Both the position numbers and the translations under genes were made by a program. 36,862 nucleotides of DNA from Paenibacillus taichungensis. Lineage in GTDB: Bacteria; Bacillota; Bacilli; Paenibacillales; Paenibacillaceae. The stretch is from the NCBI RefSeq assembly GCF_013359905.1, contig NZ_JABMCC010000082.1, positions 1 through 36,862 of the forward strand, given 5' to 3'. Below are positions 7,752 to 16,809 of the stretch, one piece after another (the first letter of the stretch is position 1; every line of letters begins with the position of its first letter). Under the pieces are notes generated by a model. The model ran no database searches. It was not told the DNA's origin and saw only the letters and a program-made list of their open reading frames with translations.

Positions 7752-9296
7752 TTAAGCCTCCGTTTTCAATGCAGGCCTGTCTTTTATGAAATATTGATTC
7801 ACCAGAAACTTCATCATTTCATTTGGCTGTTTTTGAGAGAATTCAGCATGATCTGCAAAAAGCATTCCATACGGTGACTCTTGGGTATAGGGTACCCATT
7901 GGGCCATTTCCTCTCCAGTTGAATCCTGTCCATTTGGATCCCCTGTACGAATGAAGTTGGCCCAATAATTGCACATCTGGCGGGCCAAATCGTAATGTTT
8001 GCCGATAAATGGCCGCCAACATTTAGCTAGAGTTTCAAAGAAAAACCAGAGATCCACCGAGTGGAAGGTACCCGGATGGTCCCATCCTGGGATCTCGGCA
8101 TCAAAATTGTAATAGTACAACGGGGAATCGGAACCGAGACCAGCGTTAGCTTGCGCGGCTATGCGAATGGCATATTCAATAGAACTTACCGAGGCCTTCT
8201 TCTTGCTCTCTTCTATGTTGATCGACTGATTACAGCATAGCTCCAGAAATACATCGGCATCTTCACCGAACATGTCTATGGCCAGCTTCTTAAGATCTTC
8301 GGATGTATCGGCATCTGGAACGCTGAAAAATTCGGAGGACGTGTGACCCATCATAATTGGCACCCTCCACCACTTGTTTTGAAGGAATAAATCAAACGGA
8401 TTGCCTACACTGAATACCTGATCTACAACGGTCCCCCAAAATCCCTGGTACTTCACTGCCTTGTCGCGTAGTTCGACCGCACCTATCTGCCTTGCTTCCG
8501 CAAGCGAAGATACGCCGAGATACTTAAAAAACTCCACGCCGTCCTGTTCGGCTTCAGTTAAATGACTCCGAAGCGAAGGCATGCGGGTTCCCGGGTAGAG
8601 AGCTGTAAAGATTCCACTTTGAACAATCGCCTTTTGAAAGAGCCCCTCATTCTGAGGAGAAGTAAGCTGGGTCATGACGCTGCCGCCTCCTGCGGACTGG
8701 CCACCGATCGTGATATTATCCGGGTCTCCACCGAAAGCTGATATATTGCGTTTGACCCATTTTGTGGCTGCCTGTTGATCGAGATTGCCGAAGTTGGCGG
8801 GTGCTTCTGGTGCTTCGGCTGTAATTTCAGGATGGCACAAAAAACCAAAAACATTGAGACGGTAATTGATCGTGACGACCACGATTCCTCTCCTAGCGAT
8901 TCGTTCGCCATCGAATTCCATTTCAGCCGTATGGCCGACCTGAAGTCCCCCGCCAAAATACCATACATATACAGGTAGTTTCTCATCGGTGTGTTTGGCC
9001 GGGGTCCATACGTTCAGGTAAAGGCAGTCCTCGTCCATAGCGATATTCGGCTCCACAGCCCACTCCCGGGTATAGATATTGTTATCATCGATCTCCTGCT
9101 TCACCTGCATCGAAATCGGCGCGAATTCGTTCGCCTTAAGCACACCTGCCCAGTCCTTGGCTGGCTGTGGGGCACGCCACCTGTTCTCGCCCACAGGTGG
9201 CGCGGCAAACGGTATCCCCTTGAAACTTGTGATTCGTGGGTCGGCTGCCGGCAGTCCCTGAACCAACCCATTTTCAACTTTTACAGTTCGAAGCAT
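7752..9296 (-). CDS. Carboxylesterase, type B (para-nitrobenzyl esterase-like)
   Basis: A 514-residue alpha/beta hydrolase of the carboxylesterase type B family. Visible landmarks are GIPFAAPPVGENRWRAPQP (28-46), EDCLYLNVWTP (89-99), the oxyanion region FGGG (114-117), and the nucleophile elbow GGQSAGGGS with Ser201. Glu322 in GHTSSEFF and His412 in GTFHSVDLW complete the triad. There is no signal peptide, so it is cytoplasmic. It is the third of three esterase genes on one strand, which in a xylan locus suggests removal of acetyl or aromatic esters from imported oligosaccharides. That substrate is inferred from context; characterised relatives have broad ester specificity. The start ATG has AGGGGA about 9 bases upstream. 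Confidence 0.93.
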   Translation of the reverse strand: MLRTVKVENGLVQGLPAADPRITSFKGIPFAAPPVGENRWRAPQPAKDWAGVLKANEFAPISMQVKQEIDDNNIYTREWAVEPNIAMDEDCLYLNVWTPAKHTDEKLPVYVWYFGGGLQVGHTAEMEFDGERIARRGIVVVTINYRLNVFGFLCHPEITAEAPEAPANFGNLDQQAATKWVKRNISAFGGDPDNITIGGQSAGGGSVMTQLTSPQNEGLFQKAIVQSGIFTALYPGTRMPSLRSHLTEAEQDGVEFFKYLGVSSLAEARQIGAVELRDKAVKYQGFWGTVVDQVFSVGNPFDLFLQNKWWRVPIMMGHTSSEFFSVPDADTSEDLKKLAIDMFGEDADVFLELCCNQSINIEESKKKASVSSIEYAIRIAAQANAGLGSDSPLYYYNFDAEIPGWDHPGTFHSVDLWFFFETLAKCWRPFIGKHYDLARQMCNYWANFIRTGDPNGQDSTGEEMAQWVPYTQESPYGMLFADHAEFSQKQPNEMMKFLVNQYFIKDRPALKTEA

Positions 9297-9413
9297 TGTT
9301 TAACATCCCCTTCTATATATGAGCTCGTGGAAAACATCCTGATATATTCATAAACTTGGTTTTGAACGTATGAGATACTCTTTTCCCTGGGTCTGGTTAT
9401 CGGCTGGATTCGA

Positions 9414-10226
<813 letters not shown>

Positions 10227-10242
10227 TTATAGCCATCGTTCG

Positions 10243-11535
10243 TTAACCGACATAGCCAAATCCAAGAATTGTGAACCGTTTATCCTTATGAGCTTCTGCC
10301 ATTTCAATCTCGACCATGTGTTCTCTGACGTGCTTCTCATTAATCAGGAGCATGGCATGACAGCATGTCCAGTTCACTTCATGCGGATCGGCTTGTTTGG
10401 TGAGGATGCCATTTACTTTAATATGGGCTGTTCCGAACTCCTCGCTCCCGGAGTCTTTGAAGATCAAAATTAGACGTCTGCACCGCAAATGCAGTCTGAA
10501 GCTCTTGGCTTCTTCCATTTCTCCGCGGGCGTACATCCAATTATTCGGGAAGAGCGGCGTAGTATAATTATGATCGTCCAGCTCGGCCATCTGCAGATCA
10601 GTATCCGTTTGACGGAAGCAACCTGTGTCAATTCGGGCGAGCAGCTCTGCATTCTTCCGATCCAGTAACGTAACATTGACGAAATCATCTCCGATCAGAG
10701 GTGATCTACTCAGATCATGGTCTTCCTGATCCAGTTCGGAACGGTTCACTGCACCAAACAGGTGACCCAGTGAATCGGCCATAATTCGATGTCCCAAGTT
10801 GGTCGGATGATAAATATCATGAAAATATTGTTCTTTGGATACGATATTACCCTCGTCCTTTGTCTTGCGAAATTGCTCAACCAGAGCATCCTTCATGCTC
10901 ACCATGGGCAAATCGTAATGCCAGCCTACCGGAGCCAAGCGGTCCTGTAGATTCCAGTCGTTCTCAAAAACACTGAATAGCAGGATGACCGCTGGCTTGT
11001 TATCCGCAGAAATCGCTTTCAAAACTAAGCTCTCGTAACAGTTTCCTCTGGTCTCATCGTCAGCGTCGTTTACCGCAAATTCGATGATGACGATATCTGG
11101 CTGAATCGTACCGTCCCGGAGTACATCCCGTTCATAACGTACAACACCAAGTTCAGAAGGTGTTCCTCCTACACCCGATTTGACAAAATGTATGGAACTG
11201 CCGTCTGAAGGGGCAAACATCGCCTTGAACCGCTCATACGAGCGATAAGCGTAACTTCGAAGATGAATCGGTTTAGCACCAGCACCATGGGTAACAGAAC
11301 CCCCGATGTAAGCCATAACGACAGGTTCACCTTGCTGAGCTTTCTCAATCGCTCGTTTTAATCTGACATTGTTTCCCTTGTTTAAAAGAGAGCGGCCAAT
11401 CATCTCGATATATCCTGGGGAGTGGTAATCAAACTCAGTCTCGTAAGTCGATTCCGCCACTCCCACGGGATCGCGCGGTGCAGACATCCCCTGGTGTTTA
11501 TCTTCTTCTGCCACATCTCCTGCATCGCCAAGCAT
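10243..11535 (-). CDS. SGNH/GDSL-type esterase with C-terminal beta-rich domain
   Basis: A 430-residue protein with an SGNH hydrolase domain at about residues 65-265. Block I is AYIGGSVTHGAG with nucleophile Ser80, block II is GVGGTPSELG, block III is EFAVNDADD with Asn156, and block V is DIYHPTNLGH with Asp240 and His243. Residues 280-430 form a separate, probably beta-sandwich, region. No signal peptide is seen. In this context it is likely an acetylxylan-type deacetylase for imported oligosaccharides; the family also holds deacylases for other glycans. The start ATG follows GGTGGTG. It is the first gene of the three-esterase run and diverges from the GH8 gene. Confidence 0.88.
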   Translation of the reverse strand: MLGDAGDVAEEDKHQGMSAPRDPVGVAESTYETEFDYHSPGYIEMIGRSLLNKGNNVRLKRAIEKAQQGEPVVMAYIGGSVTHGAGAKPIHLRSYAYRSYERFKAMFAPSDGSSIHFVKSGVGGTPSELGVVRYERDVLRDGTIQPDIVIIEFAVNDADDETRGNCYESLVLKAISADNKPAVILLFSVFENDWNLQDRLAPVGWHYDLPMVSMKDALVEQFRKTKDEGNIVSKEQYFHDIYHPTNLGHRIMADSLGHLFGAVNRSELDQEDHDLSRSPLIGDDFVNVTLLDRKNAELLARIDTGCFRQTDTDLQMAELDDHNYTTPLFPNNWMYARGEMEEAKSFRLHLRCRRLILIFKDSGSEEFGTAHIKVNGILTKQADPHEVNWTCCHAMLLINEKHVREHMVEIEMAEAHKDKRFTILGFGYVG

Positions 11536-11693
11536 GCTACATCACCACCATTCTTTTTTATCAGAATGCTCCTTCTTTCCGAGTATACCGCTTACCTAAT
11601 TTCACAGTAACCGGATAAAGTATAGGATTTTCTCAAATATATCATTTCAAGTCGGGTATTTAATGCATGACAAAGAAGACCTAAGATTTCTGG

Positions 11694-11707
11694 TGTAAAC
11701 GCTTTAA
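11694..11707. promoter_or_regulatory. CcpA cre-like box
   Basis: TGTAAACGCTTTAA matches the core of the cre consensus, with deviations only at the outer positions. It sits just upstream of the extended -10 element of the GH8 gene and between the divergent esterase and GH8 transcripts. Carbon catabolite repression of one or both is likely. Confidence 0.6.
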
Positions 11708-11724
11708 TTTGAATACTTCTGTCA

Positions 11725-11733
11725 TGATATAAT
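11725..11733 (+). promoter_or_regulatory. Extended -10 promoter of the GH8 gene
   Basis: TGATATAAT is an extended -10 element (TGn plus a consensus TATAAT) 32 bases upstream of the ATG. The -35 region (around 11703-11710) is poor and overlaps the end of the cre-like box. Confidence 0.6.
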
Positions 11734-11765
11734 TTGATCGACGACTCAAATGAAGGAGGATTACG

Positions 11766-12908
11766 ATGAATATTACGGGTCAAGGGGCTTATGATACAGG
11801 TACATATACCAATTTCTTTCACAAGTTGGGTTTTGAACAGTATGAGATAAACGCAAAGCTGGAGCAAACATGGAATGAGCTATTCTACGGAAACGAGAAT
11901 ACGCGAATCTATTATCCGATGGGTGAGGACAAAGGGTATTTACTCGACACCGGTAATAACGATGTTCGCTCCGAAGGCATGTCTTATGGCATGATGATGG
12001 CTGTTCAGGTGGACAAAAAAGAAGAATTTGATCGGCTCTGGAATTTTTCTCATACGTTCATGCAGCATGCTGAAGGTCGATACAAGGATTATTTTGCCTG
12101 GCACTGCAAACCTGATGGAACCCGCCTATCACAAGGTCCTGCACCTGATGGTGAGGAGTTTTTCGCTATGGCTCTGTTCTTTGCTTCTAACCGCTGGGGT
12201 GATGGCGCTGCCCCTTTTAACTATAAGGAACAAGCCAGAAGAATCCTCCGCGCATGCATTCATCAAGGTGAAAATGGCGAGGGAGATCCCATGTGGGACC
12301 CGGAAACCAAGCTGATCAAGTTTGTACCGGAATCACCATTCAGCGATCCATCCTACCATCTGCCCCATTTCTATGAGTTGTTTGCATTATATGCGGATGA
12401 AAGCGATCAAGTCTTCTGGAGAGAAGCAGCGGGGGCAAGTCGAGCTTATCTTCATACCGCCTGTCATCCTGTAACCGGGCTTTCGCCTGAGTATGCGAAC
12501 TATGACGGGTCGCCCGCCCCTGTTCAGCCGCATGGTGATTTTAGACACTTTTACAGCGATGCTTACCGGGTTGCCGCTAATATTGCTCTAGACTGGGAAT
12601 GGTTCCGCAAGGACTCCTGGCAGGTAGAACAATCCAATCGAATTCAGTCCTTCTTCAGCAGCATTGATGTTGCCGAATATCGTAGATATACCATTGAGGG
12701 TGAACCGTTTGATGAACCTTCCTTGCATCCGATCGGTCTGCTCTCTACCAACGCGATGGCCTCACTGGCTGCAGATGGTCCACATGTGGAACATTTTGTA
12801 CGCCTCTTTTGGAACACCCCCCTGCGTCAGGGTGAGCGCCGCTATTATGATAACTGTCTGTATTTTTTCAGCTTGCTGGCTTTAAGCGGCAGATATCGGA
12901 TGTATTGA
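11766..12908 (+). CDS. rex8A: Reducing-end xylose-releasing exo-oligoxylanase (Rex), GH8
   Basis: A 380-residue GH8 enzyme without a signal peptide. It removes xylose from the reducing end of xylo-oligosaccharides of three or more units (EC 3.2.1.156) in the cytoplasm. The general acid is Glu70 in DVRSEGMSYGMMMAV. Asp128 in APDGEEFFAMAL is the conserved substrate-distorting Asp, and Asp265 in HFYSDAYRVA is the candidate base. Leu-His-Pro at 320-322 matches the loop reported, as I recall, to block the cleft and give exo action in Bacillus halodurans and Paenibacillus barcinonensis Rex. The ribosome site is AAGGAGG. It is divergent from the esterase genes, with a cre-like box and an extended -10 promoter upstream and a strong terminator downstream. 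Confidence 0.95.
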   Translation: MNITGQGAYDTGTYTNFFHKLGFEQYEINAKLEQTWNELFYGNENTRIYYPMGEDKGYLLDTGNNDVRSEGMSYGMMMAVQVDKKEEFDRLWNFSHTFMQHAEGRYKDYFAWHCKPDGTRLSQGPAPDGEEFFAMALFFASNRWGDGAAPFNYKEQARRILRACIHQGENGEGDPMWDPETKLIKFVPESPFSDPSYHLPHFYELFALYADESDQVFWREAAGASRAYLHTACHPVTGLSPEYANYDGSPAPVQPHGDFRHFYSDAYRVAANIALDWEWFRKDSWQVEQSNRIQSFFSSIDVAEYRRYTIEGEPFDEPSLHPIGLLSTNAMASLAADGPHVEHFVRLFWNTPLRQGERRYYDNCLYFFSLLALSGRYRMY

Positions 12909-12985
12909 TCATAGAGCAATGATTCATCGTAAAAACGAGTTCATATGCATCAAAGCGCATCGCGCAGACTGAAATTTCAACGAAG

Positions 12986-13024
12986 AGAGGACCTTACCGG
13001 GCATAACAGCCGGGAAGGTCCTCT
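12986..13024. terminator. Bidirectional terminator between GH8 and GH5 genes
   Basis: AGAGGACCTTACCGG (12986-13000) pairs with CCGGGAAGGTCCTCT (13010-13024), a stem of about 15 pairs with one bulge. It lies between the converging GH8 and GH5 genes, so it can end both transcripts. U tracts are short on both sides. Confidence 0.8.
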
Positions 13025-13036
13025 TGTGTATTGGCG

Positions 13037-14749
13037 TTAATTGCTAACAGCAATAAATTTCCATTGTTGATTCGTTGCACCCGTGTAAGTATTCTGCTGC
13101 AACTTGGCACCATCGGATGTGGAAGCGTTTTCCACTTCAATCGCTTTGTTGCTGTTTACGTTAATGATACTCCAATATCCATTGCCCAGATCGTTGACTT
13201 TGAAATGCTGTGCGGTCGTGTTCAGATTGCTCATGAGCTGCACCGCTTCACCGTTTGTGAGGGTACCGTTTCGAATATCAATCACTTTGTCCGGTGAGTT
13301 CACGCTGGTTAGTGTATAGCTGCCGCCGCCGATGGAGGTCAGAACCCACTTCTGAGGATTGCCGCCCAGATCGCTCCATTGCTGAAGCTGAAGATTGTTT
13401 TGATTTTGCCCCCCAGGAACGTCAATGACCTTATTGGAATGTCTGGCCACAATTTTGTAGGTTGCACCTGACACAAGCCCGGTTGTGGGTCCGCCACCAT
13501 TTCCACTACCTGGATACGATTGAGCACGTTCATGGTACCAGTTGAACAGGAATCGTCCCATGGCACTTCGGGATGCATCTCCATCCCATTTCAGTCCGGC
13601 TGTTGGATCGGCAAAAGAACTGCGTTGACCCGGCTCAAGAATGAAGCCGTTCATGTGAGCTGCGATGCTAACGTTACCTGCCGCGTTGAAGATGGTTCTG
13701 GTATTGGTACCGAAACCTTCGTTGCTGCCATTAAACAAGTTCCAATAGGCCGAATCCCCAGGTTTGTTCTTAAACCAGGTTACTTCGGTGATGTTGATCG
13801 GATACTTGTCTGCGGCTGCCTTGACATTGGTATTCCATTGATCTTGCAAAATGGAGAAGTTATCATATGCGCCGTAGCCAGGATACCAGTGCACCGCATA
13901 TCCATAATTGTTCTGCGGGTCCGTTAATGGATGGCTTGCTGTCAGACTGTAAAACTGGTTGTACCCCAGACCTGCAGCCCAGATTACGTTATCGGCACCC
14001 TGGTTACGAATCGTGGAGATGATGGAGTTCTGGAAATTACGCAGATCATTCCAGTGATCCACAAAATCGTTTTCCCCGTTGTATCCGCCCCAATGTCCAT
14101 TCGCATACGATTTCACTGGCTCGTTAATCAGCTCGAAGTGAACGTTGTCTGCACTTTTAATCTCCGGACGAGACGCAAGATATCCCCAGATTTGATTGAA
14201 TTTCTGCAGGTTGGAAGCGGTGGTTGCCTGGTCATCCTTCAACGTAAAGTCGAGTCCCAGTACCACATAAACACCCTTGGTTTTGGCATATTGAATGTAC
14301 GGGATAATGACGTTCTGCGTAACGGTCTGCACACCGGCAAAATTATATGTACCCGCCGCCACATCACCCATGTCCTGACGATCTATGAACAGACGTACCT
14401 GATTCATGTTCCAGCCATGATTGCTGCCGTATTTCGGGCTTGTGTCCGCAAACGTATCCGTAATGTCTTTCAGGTAGGCCAGTGTAGCCGCATGACGATT
14501 GTTGCCGTGCAGATTAAGATAATAATTGCTGTCCTGATACGTCCAGTAAGCACCTGAAGGTTGATGCCATCCGTTCAAAAGCACAGGCTGATTGTTGCTA
14601 TTCACCAGATTCTTGCCACTTACGTGAAGCTTGCCCATAGGCATGCCAACCCACGCCTCAGCGCGGCTCCCTCCCCATGGAGCAATCGTAATCAGTAAAG
14701 CCAAAACGAGTAAAAGTTTACAAGACAAAGACATCCACATCTTTTTCAC
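13037..14749 (-). CDS. Secreted GH5-like glycoside hydrolase with C-terminal ricin-type lectin (CBM13-like) module
   Basis: 570 residues. The start is GTG at 14749, chosen because AGGAGG lies 7 bases upstream; the longer frame upstream has no ribosome site. A signal peptide (KKMWMSLSCKLLLVLALLIT, cleavage after SRAEA) is followed by a clan-A TIM barrel (about 40-410) with acid/base Glu210 in HFELINEPV and nucleophile Glu322 in INITEVTWF. A PGSGNGGGPTTG linker leads to a ricin/CBM13 module (about 428-570) with three repeats ending in QQW/QKW/QHF-type motifs. The subfamily cannot be assigned by eye. The xylan context suggests xylan or arabinoxylan, but mannan or beta-glucan are possible. It follows the ABC operon by 195 bases and ends at a shared terminator. 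Confidence 0.88.
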   Translation of the reverse strand: MKKMWMSLSCKLLLVLALLITIAPWGGSRAEAWVGMPMGKLHVSGKNLVNSNNQPVLLNGWHQPSGAYWTYQDSNYYLNLHGNNRHAATLAYLKDITDTFADTSPKYGSNHGWNMNQVRLFIDRQDMGDVAAGTYNFAGVQTVTQNVIIPYIQYAKTKGVYVVLGLDFTLKDDQATTASNLQKFNQIWGYLASRPEIKSADNVHFELINEPVKSYANGHWGGYNGENDFVDHWNDLRNFQNSIISTIRNQGADNVIWAAGLGYNQFYSLTASHPLTDPQNNYGYAVHWYPGYGAYDNFSILQDQWNTNVKAAADKYPINITEVTWFKNKPGDSAYWNLFNGSNEGFGTNTRTIFNAAGNVSIAAHMNGFILEPGQRSSFADPTAGLKWDGDASRSAMGRFLFNWYHERAQSYPGSGNGGGPTTGLVSGATYKIVARHSNKVIDVPGGQNQNNLQLQQWSDLGGNPQKWVLTSIGGGSYTLTSVNSPDKVIDIRNGTLTNGEAVQLMSNLNTTAQHFKVNDLGNGYWSIINVNSNKAIEVENASTSDGAKLQQNTYTGATNQQWKFIAVSN

Positions 14750-14944
14750 TTTATATCCTCCTGTCATGATCGATTGCTTTTCCTCAATGCAATATCCGAT
14801 GAATTGCAGCAAAGTCTAAGTAGACTAAGCATCGGTTGGCGCACGCTTCCGCAACCCGTTCCATACGTTCAGTCGCAAGACTTCTCCCCCCTTTAGATCG
14901 TATCGATCTGTCTCGGATCTTTCTTCACTGTTAAAGCTAACGTT

Positions 14945-15889
14945 TTAGCCAACGATACCTGTACGTTCTACACTCTCCACGAAATAACGCTGTACGAAGA
15001 GATAGATGACAATCAAAGGCAGAATGGCGAGTAATATTCCCGTATCCTGAATCATGCTCAGATAGAAAGGATCAGCCTTAGAGGCGCCATCACTCACTTG
15101 CTGGGCCAGATTATACGGAAGCGATGACAGTTGAGTCGACATGACCTTGCTCGAAGTCAGATACGTGGTCGTGTAGAAGCTATCATTCCACTGCCATACA
15201 AAGGAAAACAACATCACGGTCACCATGGATGGAATCGCATTCGGCAGCATGATTCGGGCAAAGGTTCGCCCGATGCCTGCCCCATCCACGTAAGCCGCCT
15301 CTTCCACTTCCTTCGGGATGCCGCGGAAGAACTGACGAAAGATGAAAATATACAATCCGGCTTTAAGCGAATTGGCCGTAATGGCGGTCAGAATGAACGG
15401 CCAGTAGGTATTCAGCAGGTTCACCGGTTTACCGGCAATCAGTGTCATCAAGCCCATCAGGTCGAAGCTTTTCAGATTGAGATACACCGGAATCAAAATG
15501 GTCGTGGGCGGGACAAGAATCGTGAGAATCACACCTGCAAACAGCAAATTGCTCCCCTTGAACTTCAACCGGGCGAAACCATACCCTGCAAGGGCACAGG
15601 ACGCTGTAGTTAACAGTGTTGTTGTCGCTGACAAAAGGAAGGTATTCAACAGTGTCGCCCAGTAATCCATAACCCGAATAGCCTGCTGAAAGTTATCAAT
15701 CGAGAAATTCTGGGGAATCCATACCACCACAGCGGAATACAGATCACCCTTGTCTTTGATGGACGTTGAGATTTTCTGAAATATTGGAAAGAGGATAACA
15801 AAGGAAAGTCCGGTAATCAGTACGAACCGAATCACAGACCAGAGCCAGCCTTTCCAGTGTTCCAGCGATAATAATCGAGAAGTCGTCAC
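14945..15889 (-). CDS. Carbohydrate ABC transporter permease, MalG type (second pair)
   Basis: A 314-residue inner-membrane protein of the CUT1 family with six predicted membrane segments, the first at about residues 17-35. The coupling-helix EAA loop reads EVEEAAYVDGAGIGRTFARI followed by MLPNAIP. The start GTG at 15889 has AAAGGAGG 9 bases upstream; the upstream extension of the frame overlaps the preceding gene and is rejected. It pairs with the MalF-type permease whose stop is 17 bases upstream. It is the last gene of the nine-gene operon. Confidence 0.93.
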   Translation of the reverse strand: MTTSRLLSLEHWKGWLWSVIRFVLITGLSFVILFPIFQKISTSIKDKGDLYSAVVVWIPQNFSIDNFQQAIRVMDYWATLLNTFLLSATTTLLTTASCALAGYGFARLKFKGSNLLFAGVILTILVPPTTILIPVYLNLKSFDLMGLMTLIAGKPVNLLNTYWPFILTAITANSLKAGLYIFIFRQFFRGIPKEVEEAAYVDGAGIGRTFARIMLPNAIPSMVTVMLFSFVWQWNDSFYTTTYLTSSKVMSTQLSSLPYNLAQQVSDGASKADPFYLSMIQDTGILLAILPLIVIYLFVQRYFVESVERTGIVG

Positions 15890-15906
15890 GCTGAACGTCC
15901 TCCTTT

Positions 15907-16809
15907 CTAATCTTGATAGAAGACTCGTTTCGAGAAAATCATGGATACAATGACAAGAATGATGGCAATCGCCAGAAAATACACCCATGCCATAGCCGAG
16001 CTGAGACCAAAGTCAAATTTCACGAATCCGGTATCCCGGATCAGTTCAGTCATGGCGTTATTGGCAAACGAGTCGATAATGGTGTAGATCGCATTGACAA
16101 AGATCAGCGGACTGACCATCGGAAATGTAATCTTCCAGAATGCTTCGTACCCAGTAGCACCCTCCATTTTGGATGCCTCATAGAGCTGAGGCGAAATGGT
16201 CTGAATGCCAGCCAAAAAGATCAAAATCTGCACGCCCGACTGGCTAACAATTTGATAGATCCGATCAACGGCATTACTCAAATACGTTACGATCCATTCG
16301 CTCACCCCGGCATCCAACATCAGATTTTCGAGTTCAAATGTACCTAGTGCGCTTCCTCCAGTACTGTTCTGGTTAACCGCATCAATCAAGCTGGTGCTCT
16401 CCAGCGACATGATGACACCGGAAGCCAAAATAACGGGCAAGAAGAAAATGGAGCGTGCTATGGCTCTGCCTCTGAACTTCTGGTTCAGGATGACGGCGAG
16501 AAACAGGCTGAATATGACGATAAGAGGCACATTGACGAGCACATCGGTAATCGACTCGATCAATGCACGGTTAAAACTTGTATTAACGGTAAGCGCCTGA
16601 ATATAGTTAGCAACACCAGTGAATTGAATGGCAATGCCTTCCGCATTGGCCTGAATCGTGCTCATGCTATAACGCAGCGAAGCCAGCAACGGGATGAAGA
16701 AAAACAATACAAATCCGATCAACCACGGAAGCACGTAGATAACGCCCCACATGGCTTTCTGCTGAGCATACGTACGACTTCCCCATTTCCATTTCAGGAG
16801 TGTCTTCAG
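15907..16809 (-). CDS. Sugar ABC transporter permease, MalF type (second pair)
   Basis: A CUT1 permease with LPWLIGFVLFFFIPLLASLR as first membrane segment and an EAA loop YEASKMEGATGYEAFWKI followed by TFPMVSP. It carries a long extracellular insertion after segment 3 (about 60 residues rich in Asn, Ser and Gly). The conserved frame extends 19 codons before the first ATG (16752), which has no ribosome site. A CTG at 16809 sits 5 bases after GGTGGTGAG and overlaps the stop of the DUF5696 gene by 4 bases, suggesting a coupled, non-canonical start (300 residues). If CTG is not used, the protein begins at 16752 with 281 residues. It partners with the next permease gene. Confidence 0.88.
   Translation of the reverse strand: MKTLLKWKWGSRTYAQQKAMWGVIYVLPWLIGFVLFFFIPLLASLRYSMSTIQANAEGIAIQFTGVANYIQALTVNTSFNRALIESITDVLVNVPLIVIFSLFLAVILNQKFRGRAIARSIFFLPVILASGVIMSLESTSLIDAVNQNSTGGSALGTFELENLMLDAGVSEWIVTYLSNAVDRIYQIVSQSGVQILIFLAGIQTISPQLYEASKMEGATGYEAFWKITFPMVSPLIFVNAIYTIIDSFANNAMTELIRDTGFVKFDFGLSSAMAWVYFLAIAIILVIVSMIFSKRVFYQD

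Noticed and set aside
13931..14557. 208-codon plus-strand reading frame inside the GH5 gene
   Set aside because: It is antisense to a clearly conserved enzyme, with no ribosome site and no recognisable domain. The same applies to the 223-codon frame at 18165-18836 and the 212-codon frame at 24038-24676.
14750..14812. N-terminal extension of the GH5 protein by 21 residues
   Set aside because: The GTG at 14749 has AGGAGG at ideal spacing and is followed at once by a standard signal peptide; the extension contains the ribosome site.
15890..15988. N-terminal extension of the MalG-type permease
   Set aside because: It overlaps the upstream permease gene in another frame, while the GTG at 15889 has a perfect ribosome site.
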